Positions 34,308 to 43,669 are shown, counted from the first letter of the stretch. The stretch is 64,000 nucleotides of DNA from CAILZL01 sp035548495 (GCA_035548495.1 DASZSV010000026.1:4376-68375), one strand, 5' to 3'. The notes: generated from the letters alone by a model not told the origin. Numbers and translations: made by a program.

Positions 34308-35288
34308 TTACGCCGTGGCTTCAATGCGCGGTCCGGGTGATGTGAATGACTGCACCAGTCCGGTGAAGGCAGGCAGTTTGGCGGTGATGACAAAGGCAGG
34401 AATCGGCGCGAGATAGGATTCATAGCGTCCCTTGCTTTCAAAACGCTGACGGAATGGTGAGCGCAGAAAATAATCACCAAGACGCGGCACGATGCCGCCG
34501 CCAATATACACGCCGCCTTTTGCGCCCAGTGTCAGCACCAGATTGCTGGCCGCGGTGCCGAGAATGCTGCAGAACATCTGCAATGCTTCTGCACAGGTTG
34601 CATCAGTTGCACTCATGCCGCGGCTGGAGATGTCGGCAGGTTCGTAATTGTGTGCAGGTTTGCCATCCAGTGCGCACAATGAAAGATAAATGTTGACCAG
34701 TCCCATGCCCGACAAGACGCGCTCGGTGGAAACATGATCGTAGCGCTGCCATAAATGATTCAGCACGGCGGCTTCGCGTTCAGTCGATGGTGACCAGCTG
34801 GTATGACCGCCTTCGCCTTCCAGCGGAATCCACGCGTCCTTCACTGGAATCAGTCCGGACACGCCAAGCCCGGTGCCGGCGCCGAGCACTGCAATGGGTT
34901 TGTTTTTTTCCGGTTGCAGTCCACCCACGCGCATGACTTCATGATCGGGCAGATGACGGATGGCCATGGCCAGTGCAGTGAAATCGTTGAGCACGATCAG
35001 GCGCTTCAATTGCAATTCCTTGCGCAACGCATTGATGGAAAATTGCCACGGGCAATTGGTCATGCTGACATGATCGCCGGTGAGTGCGGCTGCAACATCA
35101 ATGGCCGCTTCGCTGGGACGTGTGACTGCGGACGTTACCCTGCTCAGGTACAGTTCAACCGCATCGGCCAATGTGGGAAAGTCAGCGCAGGTCAGTTCCA
35201 TTTCATCATGGATGCGATCATCCGTATTCAATGCAAAGCGCGCGTTGGTGCCGCCGATATCGCCGATCAATCGTATGTTGTTGGTCAT
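34308..35288 (-). CDS. glk: Glucokinase
   Basis: 326 residues. GDIGGTNARFAL at the N-terminus is the phosphate-binding motif of bacterial glucokinase; VLGAGTGLGVSGL and EGEGGHTSWSP supply the substrate-binding region. It phosphorylates glucose with ATP, feeding G6P to the neighbouring Zwf. It follows pgl by 45 nt on the same strand, so zwf-pgl-glk forms one operon. Confidence 0.95.
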   Translation of the reverse strand: MTNNIRLIGDIGGTNARFALNTDDRIHDEMELTCADFPTLADAVELYLSRVTSAVTRPSEAAIDVAAALTGDHVSMTNCPWQFSINALRKELQLKRLIVLNDFTALAMAIRHLPDHEVMRVGGLQPEKNKPIAVLGAGTGLGVSGLIPVKDAWIPLEGEGGHTSWSPSTEREAAVLNHLWQRYDHVSTERVLSGMGLVNIYLSLCALDGKPAHNYEPADISSRGMSATDATCAEALQMFCSILGTAASNLVLTLGAKGGVYIGGGIVPRLGDYFLRSPFRQRFESKGRYESYLAPIPAFVITAKLPAFTGLVQSFTSPGPRIEATA

Positions 35289-35333
35289 TATTCAGAGTGC
35301 AATCCGCAAATAACAAAATCCGCCGCAATCAGA

Positions 35334-36035
35334 TCATGGTGCCCAGAACACATCCACCGCGACCAGTTGCTGCTGGAACACGGCGCGTATGGGCAGATCG
35401 GTAATGGCGCCAGCAGTGCGGGCGCGCTGGTAAACGGCCCACTTTGCTTCGCCCTGTATCAACACGATTACGCGACGCGCATCAAGGATGGCTGACAAGT
35501 TTAAGCTGATACGGTCATGCGGTTCCACTGGCGCATGCATGGCAACGCAACCAGCGGGTTCTGCGAGCGTCAATGCCGGACGCAAGCCGGGATTGCCTGG
35601 AAACAGCGATGCCGTGTGTCCATCGTCGCCCATCCCGAGCAATACCACATCGAAAGGGCGCGGCAGTTTGGACAGGGTGCGCCAGCTCCAGTCCGTACCC
35701 GCCGTCGCGGTGTCGGCTGCATTCTTCAAGCCCACGAAGTGCGCCTTGGCGGCTTGCGCCTGCAACAGATGTGTCTTTACCAGATGTTCATTGCTGGCTT
35801 CGCTGCTGACATCCACCCAGCGTTCATCGACCAGCGTGATCCATACTTTCTGCCAGTCGAGTTTTTCATTGGATAATTGCGAAAACAATGCAGCCGGTGT
35901 GCGTCCGCCGGAAACCGCCATGGTCGCCGTGCCACGAGTTGCGATGGCTTCCTGCAAATCCACCTGCAATTCTCCCGACAGTGCGTGAGTCAGTGCCTTT
36001 GCATCCGGAAAACGGTGTTCGTGAACGATGGACAT
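35334..36035 (-). CDS. pgl: 6-phosphogluconolactonase (Pgl/DevB type)
   Basis: 233 residues of the NagB/DevB-like fold. Motifs are VSGGRTPAALFSQLS, VTLVDERWVD-type (here ITLVDERWVDV) and LGMGDDGHTASLFPG. It hydrolyses 6-phosphogluconolactone to 6-phosphogluconate, the step between Zwf and Edd. It lies 81 nt downstream of zwf on the same strand and before glk. Confidence 0.95.
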   Translation of the reverse strand: MSIVHEHRFPDAKALTHALSGELQVDLQEAIATRGTATMAVSGGRTPAALFSQLSNEKLDWQKVWITLVDERWVDVSSEASNEHLVKTHLLQAQAAKAHFVGLKNAADTATAGTDWSWRTLSKLPRPFDVVLLGMGDDGHTASLFPGNPGLRPALTLAEPAGCVAMHAPVEPHDRISLNLSAILDARRVIVLIQGEAKWAVYQRARTAGAITDLPIRAVFQQQLVAVDVFWAP

Positions 36036-36116
36036 GTTTTAACTCAATTTTCCTGCTCCCCTCTACCTTGAGGAAGAGGGAACAAACAACTCAGGTTCTC
36101 TACGAATCGGCAACAA

Positions 36117-37577
36117 TCACAACTCACCATGCCATGATAAACCGTCGCGGCTGATCAGTGCAGTGGATGCCGCCGGTCCCCACGTACCCGCAGTATACAA
36201 TTTGGGTGGTTCGTCCTGTTGCAGCCAGCTTTCGCGAATGGGATCGATCCAGCGCCATGCAGCATCGAGTTCATCACGGCGCATGAACAAAGTGAGATTG
36301 CCTTTTACCACATCCATCATCAGGCGTTCATAGGCATCGAGTGATTTTTCTTTTTGCGAACCGGCCAAGTCCAGTCCCAGATTGACGGGCTTGAGGCGAA
36401 TGCCTTCACCCGGTGTTTTGGCGAGCAATGTCAGTGTGATGTGTTCATCGGGTTGCAGGCGGATCACCAGCCGGTTGCGTGCACGATCTGAATTGGGCCG
36501 GTCAAAAATCGCGTGCGGCACTTCTTCAAACGTGATGACGATTTCTGCAACGCGTTCCTGCATGCGCTTGCCGGTGCGCAGATAAAACGGCACGCCGGCC
36601 CAGCGCCATGAATCAACATATGCGCGCAGCGCAACAAAGGTTTCGGTGGTGCTGTCCGGCGCTACACCGGGTTCGTCAAGATAGCCCGGCACAGGCATAC
36701 CTGCGATGGCACCTTCAATGTACTGGCCGCGCACGGTATGTTCAATGGCTTCACTGCCCTGCAAAGGCCGCAGTGCACGCAGCACTTTCAGTTTTTCATC
36801 ACGTACATCATCGGGTTTGCTGGAAGAAGGAGGTTCCATGGCGATGATGCACAGCAATTGCAGCAGATGATTTTGCACCATGTCACGCAAAGCGCCGGTT
36901 TTGTCGTAGAACGAAGCGCGTCCTTCCACGCCAACTTGTTCTGCAACAGTGATCTGCACATGACGGATGCGGCCGCGCTTCCACAAGGGTTCAAATAATG
37001 TATTGCCGAAACGCAATGCCATCAGATTCTGCACCGGCTCCTTGCCGAGATAATGATCAATGCGATAGATCTGTTCTTCGTTGAATGCCGATGTCACGTT
37101 CTCGTTGATTTCATTCGATGATGCAAGATCGTGTCCCAACGGTTTTTCAAGAACCACGCGTGATCTGGAAGTGACCAGTGAAAACTGGTTAAGATGCTTG
37201 CAGATATCCACAAACAACAACGGCGAAGTAGAAAGAAAGTACACACGCACGATGTCATCACGATCCTGCAATTTTTCCTTGAGCGTCTGGAAGTCCATTT
37301 CGTTGCGCACATCGACTTTCACATAGTCCAGTTGTGCAATGAATTTTTGCCATGATGTCTCGGTGAACTCCGAACCCACGCGTTGCTTCAGGGGTTCGAC
37401 AATGCCTGCAATGAACTCTTCGCGGCTGCATTCCTTGTTGGATACGCCCAGTACGCGCGACTTGGCGGCAAACTGTCCTGCCTTGTGACGGCGATACAGT
37501 GCAGGCAACAATTTGCGTGTAGCAAGATCGCCGGTGGCGCCAAACAATACGATGTCAAAAGTTTCACCTGCGGGCAT
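36117..37577 (-). CDS. zwf: Glucose-6-phosphate 1-dehydrogenase
   Basis: 486 residues. The NADP-binding motif GATGDLATRKLLPALY is at the N-terminus and the active-site RIDHYLGKEPVQNL is near residue 175, with the catalytic His. It oxidises G6P to phosphogluconolactone and yields NADPH. First gene of the zwf-pgl-glk operon and divergent from edd across a 443-nt region. Eda and the usual regulator HexR are not in the window. Confidence 0.96.
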   Translation of the reverse strand: MPAGETFDIVLFGATGDLATRKLLPALYRRHKAGQFAAKSRVLGVSNKECSREEFIAGIVEPLKQRVGSEFTETSWQKFIAQLDYVKVDVRNEMDFQTLKEKLQDRDDIVRVYFLSTSPLLFVDICKHLNQFSLVTSRSRVVLEKPLGHDLASSNEINENVTSAFNEEQIYRIDHYLGKEPVQNLMALRFGNTLFEPLWKRGRIRHVQITVAEQVGVEGRASFYDKTGALRDMVQNHLLQLLCIIAMEPPSSSKPDDVRDEKLKVLRALRPLQGSEAIEHTVRGQYIEGAIAGMPVPGYLDEPGVAPDSTTETFVALRAYVDSWRWAGVPFYLRTGKRMQERVAEIVITFEEVPHAIFDRPNSDRARNRLVIRLQPDEHITLTLLAKTPGEGIRLKPVNLGLDLAGSQKEKSLDAYERLMMDVVKGNLTLFMRRDELDAAWRWIDPIRESWLQQDEPPKLYTAGTWGPAASTALISRDGLSWHGEL

Positions 37578-38020
37578 GGCGATGTCGTACCTCGGAAGTC
37601 ATTGATGCATGTCAGACAGTAACAGGGTATATGCGGGTTCAATCACTATCGTTGCGAAGCCTCTGAAAAACCTCACGGGCGAAGACAGGTTGCGCGCGAG
37701 CGGAACGCAGGAGTCATAGTGTATATGTTACTGCATGAGGCTTCCGGGCATCGTGCACATGCGTCAACCCGGTTTAACACGCCGGCGCAGCAGGTTCATC
37801 AGAGGTTACTTAAAACCGGACAAAAACGTGCATATTCTATTGAGTTTGAGCAATCATGGCGCAACATTAAGTTGCCACATGCCCATCGCAGCGATGTCCA
37901 ATGTTATGCAATGGACTGTCTGTTCATTGCTGCAATCGTACCGGCAGTGCGGCGACGGTGCATTTGCTTCTATAATGCACGCAGTGTTTGACGCTCCAGT
38001 TTCATGTGAACGAGGCAATT
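37578..38020. other. Divergent zwf/edd control region, 443 nt
   Basis: No protein-like frame. Holds the promoters of both operons. A perfect TATAAT is at 37971-37976, 45 nt before the edd GTG, with a poor -35, which suggests activator or repressor control. I looked for a HexR-type palindrome (TGTARTwwwAYTACA) and saw none. Confidence 0.5.
37971..37976 (+). promoter_or_regulatory. -10 element of edd promoter
   Basis: TATAAT perfectly matches the sigma70 -10. At 17-18 nt upstream the sequence is GC-rich and does not match TTGACA. Start of transcription is expected near 37983. Confidence 0.4.
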
Positions 38021-39883
38021 GTGACCGATACCGCCAAATCGACCCTGCATCCACGCATTGCCGAAGTGACTGCGCGTATTGCGCAACGCAGTGCAGATCG
38101 CCGCAAGGACTATCTGGATCGCATCCACGCTGCACGATTGAAAGGGACTGCGCGGCAAACCTTGAGTTGTACCAATCTTGCGCATGGATTTGCGGCGGCC
38201 GATGGCGGTGACAAAGAGCAACTCAAGTCCGGCCAGTGGCCCAACATCGCCATTGTCTCTTCTTACAACGACATGCTGTCCGCGCATCGTCCGCTGGAAC
38301 GCTATCCGCAATTGATCAAGCTGGCTGCACGTGAAGCCGGTGCCGTGGCGCAATTCGCCGGTGGTGTGCCGGCGATGTGCGATGGTGTGACACAAGGCCA
38401 GCCCGGTATGGAGTTGTCCTTGTTCAGTCGCGATGTGATTGCCATGTCCACGGCGATTGCGTTATCACACAACATGTTCGATGCCGCGTTGTGTCTGGGT
38501 GTGTGCGACAAGATCGTGCCCGGATTGTTCATCGGTGCGCTCAGCTTCGCTCACTTGCCCATTCTGTTTGTACCTGCAGGTCCGATGACATCGGGCATTC
38601 CCAATAAAGAAAAAGCGCGCATTCGCCAATTGCATGCCGAAGGCAAGGTGGGCCGCGATGCCTTGCTGGAATCTGAAGCGCAGAGTTATCACAGTGAAGG
38701 CACCTGCACGTTTTATGGCACGGCGAACAGCAACCAGATGTTGATGGAGATGATGGGATTGCACTTGCCCGGCGCAGCCTTCGTCAATCCCAATACGCCA
38801 TTGCGCGATGCATTGACCAGTGCAGCGGCAAAACGCATTGCGAAGATCACTTCGCTGGGCAATGAATATCTGTGCATGGCCGACATGATTGATGAACGTG
38901 CGATCGTCAATGCCATTATCGGATTGCTGGCCACTGGTGGTTCCACTAATCACACGCTGCACTTGATCGCGATGGCGCATGCAGCCGGTGTGATGATCAA
39001 CTGGGATGACTTCAGCGATTTGTCCGATGTGATTCCTCTGCTGGCGCGCGTGTATCCCAATGGCAGTGCCGACGTGAATCATTTTCACGCTGCGGGCGGC
39101 ATGGGCTTTTTGATTCACGAATTGCTGCAAGCAGGGTTGATGCATGGCGATGTAAATACCGTGATGGGCAAGGGCATGGCCGCGTATGCGCAGGAACCGT
39201 GGCTGAGCGATGGCAATCTTGCATGGCGCGATGCGCCGGTAAAGAGTGGTGATGAAAGTGTACTGCGTCCGGTCAGCAATCCCTTCAGCGCCGATGGTGG
39301 ATTAAAACTGTTGCAAGGCAATCTCGGCCGTGCCGTCATTAAGTCTTCGGCAGTCGATGCCGAGCATCGTGTGGTCACAGCGCCTGCGGTTGTGTTCGAT
39401 GATCAGGAGCATGTCATTCATGCCTTCAAGGCTGGACAATTGAATCGTGATTGTGTGGTGGTAGTGCGTTATCAGGGTCCGCGTGCCAATGGCATGCCGG
39501 AACTGCACAAGCTCACGCCATCGCTGGCATCGTTGCAATCCAAAGGTTTTAAAGTGGCGCTGGTGACCGATGGCCGCATGTCGGGTGCTTCAGGTAAAGT
39601 GCCTGCGGCCATTCACGTTACACCAGAGTGTTTGAACAATGGTCCACTGCATAAAGTGCGCGATGGCGACATCATTCATCTCGACAGTTACAGAGGTATT
39701 CTTGAAGCGCGTGTACCTGCTGAAGAATGGGCCAAGCGTGTTTCAACTTCGCCAGATCTCACCCGCTTTCATTATGGAATGGGCCGTGAGTTGTTTGCCG
39801 GTATGCGCAAGCTGGCGGCAGATGCGGAAGCAGGAGCGGGATTTTTTCAGCATGACCATTGGCAGTTGATGGCGGCCGACTGA
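38021..39883 (+). CDS. edd: Phosphogluconate dehydratase
   Basis: 620 residues of the IlvD/Edd family. The iron-sulfur cysteines are visible in LSCTNLAHG, PAMCDGVTQGQPGM and LCLGVCDKIVPG. It converts 6-phosphogluconate to KDPG, the first specific step of the Entner-Doudoroff pathway; the aldolase gene eda is not in the window. I chose the GTG at 38021 since GAGG lies 5 nt upstream; an ATG at 37988 is open but has no such site. Confidence 0.95.
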   Translation: MTDTAKSTLHPRIAEVTARIAQRSADRRKDYLDRIHAARLKGTARQTLSCTNLAHGFAAADGGDKEQLKSGQWPNIAIVSSYNDMLSAHRPLERYPQLIKLAAREAGAVAQFAGGVPAMCDGVTQGQPGMELSLFSRDVIAMSTAIALSHNMFDAALCLGVCDKIVPGLFIGALSFAHLPILFVPAGPMTSGIPNKEKARIRQLHAEGKVGRDALLESEAQSYHSEGTCTFYGTANSNQMLMEMMGLHLPGAAFVNPNTPLRDALTSAAAKRIAKITSLGNEYLCMADMIDERAIVNAIIGLLATGGSTNHTLHLIAMAHAAGVMINWDDFSDLSDVIPLLARVYPNGSADVNHFHAAGGMGFLIHELLQAGLMHGDVNTVMGKGMAAYAQEPWLSDGNLAWRDAPVKSGDESVLRPVSNPFSADGGLKLLQGNLGRAVIKSSAVDAEHRVVTAPAVVFDDQEHVIHAFKAGQLNRDCVVVVRYQGPRANGMPELHKLTPSLASLQSKGFKVALVTDGRMSGASGKVPAAIHVTPECLNNGPLHKVRDGDIIHLDSYRGILEARVPAEEWAKRVSTSPDLTRFHYGMGRELFAGMRKLAADAEAGAGFFQHDHWQLMAAD

Positions 39884-39971
39884 ATCGTCAGCATTGACAG
39901 GCAAGTGCCGGGTTGTAAGTAAACAACCGCGTTGAACAATCTATCGCATCTGGTTGAAACTCATCTAGAGC

Positions 39972-40078
39972 TGCCTGATCGATGCGGCAATTTCCAGATC
40001 GCCGTGAATCCTTCCATGGAGGCTCCGGCAAAAACATCCTGTTTTTGACGCTCTTGAAATTGGCACATCGACCAGGCA
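39972..40078. repeat. Structured element copy A: 53-nt conserved core with complementary arms
   Basis: Arms 39972-39998 and 40052-40078 are inverted repeats of each other (about 23 of 27 positions pair). Between them is a 53-nt core (39999-40051) that also occurs at 52429-52481 with six changes. Inside the core, CAAAAAC and GTTTTTG pair, TCC pairs with GGA, and GCCG with CGGC, so it can form a branched fold. The arms of the two copies are unrelated. It lies between edd and the trehalase gene. Confidence 0.85.
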
Positions 40079-40127
40079 ATTTCTCTGTTGCAGTTGCGGG
40101 TTGCTTTAACCTGCGCGAGGTACATTC

Positions 40128-41771
40128 ATGACGCAACGTACGTCCCTCTGCCTGTCATTCTGTTTGATCTTGTTGGCATTGCTGTCCGCTGTGGCCCGAG
40201 GCGATTCATCGGCAACATCACAATATCCTGTTACGCCACAAATTGAATTCAAGGAATTGTATGGTGCAGTTGAACAGGCGCATGTCTTTCCCGACAGCAA
40301 GACCTTTGCCGATGCCATTCCAAAAACGTCGCCACAAAGTATCTTGACGGATTATGAAGAGCACAAACCAGATGGTGATGCGGCGCTGAAGGAGTTTGTT
40401 GCTGAACATTTTGATTTGCCGCAACCGTCTACCGCCATCACATTGAAACCATCAACGAGCATTGCCGGACACATTGATGCGCTGTGGCCGCTGCTGACGC
40501 GCACTACGATTACTGTGCCGAAGTATTCTTCGCTGCTGGCATTGCCCGCGCCCTATGTGGTGCCGGGCGGAAGATTTCGCGAGATGTACTACTGGGATTC
40601 CTATTTCACCATGCTGGGACTGGAAGCCAGCGGCCAGCACGATGCTGTCGTCAATATGGTGAATGATTTCGCGTATCTGATAAACACCTATGGTCATGTT
40701 CCCAATGGCACGCGGAGTTATTACTTAAGCCGCTCACAACCGCCATTCTTCTTTGCCATGGTGGGCTTGCTGTCACCAGATAATCCAGCGAAGGCATATG
40801 CACATTATCTGCCGCAGTTGAAGCGGGAGTATGCGTTCTGGATGCAAGGTGCGGACGATCTCAAAGACGGTGAGGCACATCGTCGTGTTGTTGCGCTCGC
40901 TGACCATGTCGTCCTGAATCGCTACTGGGATGATCTGGCGCTACCGCGTGATGAGTCGTATGCGGAAGACACGGCACTTGCAAACAACGGCAAGCGCAAC
41001 GAGGCGCAACTTTATCGTGATATTCGCGCCGCAGCGGAAAGCGGCTGGGATTTCAGCTCGCGCTGGTTCAAGGATGGTCAAACGCTGGCAACCATTGAGA
41101 CCACTTCCATCATTCCGGTTGATCTGAACAGTCTGTTGTACGGACTGGAAAATGCCATTCATGATGGCTGTGAGGCGGTGGGCGACAAACAATGCGCAAA
41201 AGAGTTTGCCGAACATGCTGCCGCACGTCGCGCGGCGATGAGCAAGTACTTGTGGAATGATGCTGACAGCGTGTTTTTTGATTACAACTGGCAAACAAAG
41301 CAACCCATGCCGTCGCTAACGGCAGCGACGTTGTATCCGCTATTCACCGGTGTGGCAACCAATGATCAGGCATCAAAGATGGCGGACACGGTGACCAAAC
41401 AATTGCTCAAGCAAGGCGGCGTAGTTACAACGTTGATCAACACCGGACAACAATGGGATGCGCCCAACGGCTGGGCGCCGCTGCAATGGCTGGCAGTGGA
41501 TGGATTCAATCATTACAAGTTGTCCAATACTGCACGCTTGATCGCCTGCCGCTGGATGGTGACGGTGAATAGCGTCTATGACGAAAAAGGAAAGCTTGTT
41601 GAAAAGTACAATGTGGTTGATCCAGTGCACGGCGCCGGTGGCGGCGAGTATCCACTGCAGGATGGCTTTGGCTGGACCAACGGCGTGATGCGCAAGTTGA
41701 TGGTGATGTATCCGGCGGAGGCGAAGTTCAGGAAGATTGAGCAGTGTGACGTGAAGGTTGGACTGCATTAG
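40128..41771 (+). CDS. treA: Periplasmic trehalase
   Basis: 547 residues, a glycoside hydrolase family 37 enzyme. Signal peptide at residues 1-24 ending near AVARG. Signature 1 is PGGRFREMYYWDSYF near 142-156, and signature 2 is QWDAPNGWAPLQW near 442. It splits trehalose to two glucose units in the periplasm; these would then be phosphorylated by the glucokinase encoded 5 kb away. The start at 40128 follows the structured repeat element. Stands alone. Confidence 0.95.
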   Translation: MTQRTSLCLSFCLILLALLSAVARGDSSATSQYPVTPQIEFKELYGAVEQAHVFPDSKTFADAIPKTSPQSILTDYEEHKPDGDAALKEFVAEHFDLPQPSTAITLKPSTSIAGHIDALWPLLTRTTITVPKYSSLLALPAPYVVPGGRFREMYYWDSYFTMLGLEASGQHDAVVNMVNDFAYLINTYGHVPNGTRSYYLSRSQPPFFFAMVGLLSPDNPAKAYAHYLPQLKREYAFWMQGADDLKDGEAHRRVVALADHVVLNRYWDDLALPRDESYAEDTALANNGKRNEAQLYRDIRAAAESGWDFSSRWFKDGQTLATIETTSIIPVDLNSLLYGLENAIHDGCEAVGDKQCAKEFAEHAAARRAAMSKYLWNDADSVFFDYNWQTKQPMPSLTAATLYPLFTGVATNDQASKMADTVTKQLLKQGGVVTTLINTGQQWDAPNGWAPLQWLAVDGFNHYKLSNTARLIACRWMVTVNSVYDEKGKLVEKYNVVDPVHGAGGGEYPLQDGFGWTNGVMRKLMVMYPAEAKFRKIEQCDVKVGLH

Positions 41772-41789
41772 CTTGGCGGGGTGTTGCGC

Positions 41790-42167
41790 TCAAGGATTGA
41801 AGGCTCTGAGCTTTAATTCTTTGATGGCTTTGAAATGCTTTGTATTGCTGCTGCAAAGTGGCAGATTATTTTCCACTGCCGTTGCGGCAATGATGGCGTC
41901 GCCCGCCCGCAGTCCATGAGTGACCGCATATTCCTCAATATACACGGCCGCGCGATGGCCGATGTTTTCAGTTAACGGCAACACCTTGAATTCAAAATCC
42001 TTCAAAAAATCAATTGTGCGATCATGCTGGGATTTATTTCTTGCGCCTTGCAGCAACTCCAGGTAGGTCTGCAACGACAGTAAACGCTGATCCTCTTTCT
42101 CCATCAGCCTGGCTGCTTTGACGTTGCCGTGCTGAACCCAGATAAAGATGTCCGTATCAAAAATCAT
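41790..42167 (-). CDS. vapC: VapC-type PIN-domain toxin
   Basis: 125 residues, PIN fold. Acidic catalytic residues occur in MIFDTDIFIW (Asp4/Asp6), in SLQTYLELLQGAR (Glu) and in LRAGDAIIAATAVENN (Asp). It is expected to be an endoribonuclease acting on tRNA or rRNA. The start was set at 42167, just inside the antitoxin end (11-nt overlap); the upstream frame has no PIN residues. Second gene of the pair with vapB. Confidence 0.9.
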   Translation of the reverse strand: MIFDTDIFIWVQHGNVKAARLMEKEDQRLLSLQTYLELLQGARNKSQHDRTIDFLKDFEFKVLPLTENIGHRAAVYIEEYAVTHGLRAGDAIIAATAVENNLPLCSSNTKHFKAIKELKLRAFNP

Positions 42168-42402
42168 CACGATACCGTCCGCCACGCAGCGAATCCATTT
42201 CTCGTGCAACAGACTTGCGGGAGGCATTCATGTTAAAAAACGGATGATCTGCCATTCTGACTTTGCCACGGTCGCGAACGCCTTGTGCCTTTAGCACGCC
42301 TTTCAATTTGCCGTGATACAGAATGCTTACGTCCTCATTACGCTCCAGCGCTTTGAGCACATCATTCATCTTGTATCGCAAATCCACCACGCTTACTTTC
42401 AT
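42157..42402 (-). CDS. vapB: VapB/Phd-type antitoxin
   Basis: 81 residues. MKVSVVDLRYKMNDVLKALERNEDVSI has the Phd/YefM-type DNA-binding start, followed by LYHGKLKGVL and a C-terminal charged tail that would bind the toxin. The ATG at 42402 is preferred because GGAGG lies 5 nt upstream; an ATG four codons earlier overlaps that site. A perfect 12-bp palindrome upstream (42413-42441) is the likely operator, so the complex autoregulates. Confidence 0.88.
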   Translation of the reverse strand: MKVSVVDLRYKMNDVLKALERNEDVSILYHGKLKGVLKAQGVRDRGKVRMADHPFFNMNASRKSVAREMDSLRGGRYRDDF

Positions 42403-42412
42403 GGTTTCCTCC

Positions 42413-42441
42413 AAATATGTATAGCGAGACTATACATATTT
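42413..42441. promoter_or_regulatory. VapBC operator palindrome
   Basis: AAATATGTATAG (42413-42424) and CTATACATATTT (42430-42441) are perfect inverted repeats with a 5-nt centre (CGAGA). The palindrome lies 11 nt upstream of the antitoxin start and contains TATACAT-like -10 sequence, so complex binding would block transcription. Confidence 0.85.
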
Positions 42442-42518
42442 ATGCAGGTTGGCAAGTTCTGGACAGAACGCCGGAAAATTGGCGGTAGTTAAAGAGGCGA
42501 AAGCTGGGTTATCGCCAA

Positions 42519-43061
42519 CTACTCCCCAAAATACCCCGCCGGAAATTTTTCGGTAATGATGCCCATGGGTTTGCCGTTGGTGTAGAGCATGTAAGTTCGT
42601 GACAGCAGTTCTGATTGCGGATTAATGCCGAGATGTGCGGCAACATCGGTATTGCGCTCGCGGCGATATTCAATGATCTCGCGATGGGTTTCCAGCTTGG
42701 CTTCGCGCCACAACAGGCCGATGGGAATATTGGTGGTTTCCAGCTTCAACCGCATGTCAGCTGGCAGGCGTTCCATCACAAAGTAGGATTCCGCATAGAT
42801 ATAACTCTTGCTGCCGCATAGCAGGATGATGCGCTTCAACAATGCATTGTTGTCTGCCGTTTGCAGTATGCGTTGCACCTCAGGTGGAACGACATTGTTT
42901 GTGACGATATGGTTTTCGATTTTCTTCACGCTGATGCTTTCGCCGGTGTAAAGCTCAACCAACTGAGTCACTGTGCCGTCGGTGACCAGCAATACTTTTT
43001 GAAATAACGACAGTGAGGGGTCGTGAACGACGGACGCATCAAGAGTGGGGGAATTGTTCAT
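42519..43061 (-). CDS. Chorismate-lyase-like protein (DUF98/UbiC-related)
   Basis: 180 residues. KVLLVTDGTVTQLVELYTGE, then LPADMRLKLETTNIPIGLLWREAKLETHREI and the final ITEKFPAGYFGE match the chorismate-lyase-like DUF98 family, relatives of UbiC that can split chorismate to 4-hydroxybenzoate and pyruvate. The conserved Arg and Glu are in place (LLWRE and EKFP). It may supply 4-hydroxybenzoate for ubiquinone or for a pigment. Its start overlaps the stop of the TMEM175 gene by 4 nt, an unexplained pairing. Confidence 0.8.
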   Translation of the reverse strand: MNNSPTLDASVVHDPSLSLFQKVLLVTDGTVTQLVELYTGESISVKKIENHIVTNNVVPPEVQRILQTADNNALLKRIILLCGSKSYIYAESYFVMERLPADMRLKLETTNIPIGLLWREAKLETHREIIEYRRERNTDVAAHLGINPQSELLSRTYMLYTNGKPMGIITEKFPAGYFGE

Positions 43062-43669
43062 GCTTCGCTACTGTTGTCTGCAACGCGTTCAATGCGCAAG
43101 TCCGGCACTACCCACATCAAGGCCACGGTCAGGTAGATGACACCGGAGATCAGTACATGAACGAAGGCCAGTGGAATGGCGATGACATAAAAGACCACGG
43201 ATATCTTGCCTTTGAAATCATCACCGATGGCCTTGCCAAGCGTTGAATCCCTGCCATGCCGCGCCAGCAGTGCGCGCACCAGGATGAAATAAGCAATGCC
43301 GGAAAACAACAGCACCACACCATAGGTGGCAACCGGCAGCGATTCAAAATGATTTTCGCCCATCCATGCAGTGGCAAACGGCACCAGCGATAACCAGAAC
43401 AACAAGTGCATGTTGGCCCACAGGATGCGGCCATCGACATGCTGCACCACATGCAGCAAGTGATGATGGTTGTTCCAGTAGATGGCGATGAAGGTAAAGC
43501 TGAAAACGTAACTCAATATCACCGGCCACATGGCGCACAGCGCCGCCAGCGATACGTCATGCGGCACTTTCAGTTCCAGCACCATGATGGTGATGATGAT
43601 GGCGAGCACGCCGTCGCTGAACGCTTCCAGCCGGTTCTTGCCCATGGGGCGTTTGTGGGAATGTTCCAT
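43058..43669 (-). CDS. TMEM175-family (DUF1211) potassium channel-like protein
   Basis: 203 residues with six hydrophobic segments. The motif RLEAFSDGVLAIIITIMVLEL contains the conserved FSD sequence of TMEM175 proteins, where it lines the pore. Bacterial members form K+ channels with little voltage dependence. The start was set at 43669, since residues before it are not conserved. It overlaps the chorismate-lyase-like gene by 4 nt. Confidence 0.88.
   Translation of the reverse strand: MEHSHKRPMGKNRLEAFSDGVLAIIITIMVLELKVPHDVSLAALCAMWPVILSYVFSFTFIAIYWNNHHHLLHVVQHVDGRILWANMHLLFWLSLVPFATAWMGENHFESLPVATYGVVLLFSGIAYFILVRALLARHGRDSTLGKAIGDDFKGKISVVFYVIAIPLAFVHVLISGVIYLTVALMWVVPDLRIERVADNSSEA

Noticed and set aside
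34803..35495. 230-codon plus-strand frame over glk and pgl
   Set aside because: Runs antisense through two real genes, no protein-like features.
37578..38020. HexR-type operator between zwf and edd
   Set aside because: I looked for the known palindrome and saw no match.
38465..39145. 226-codon minus-strand frame inside edd
   Set aside because: Antisense to the dehydratase, with no motif or ribosome-binding site.
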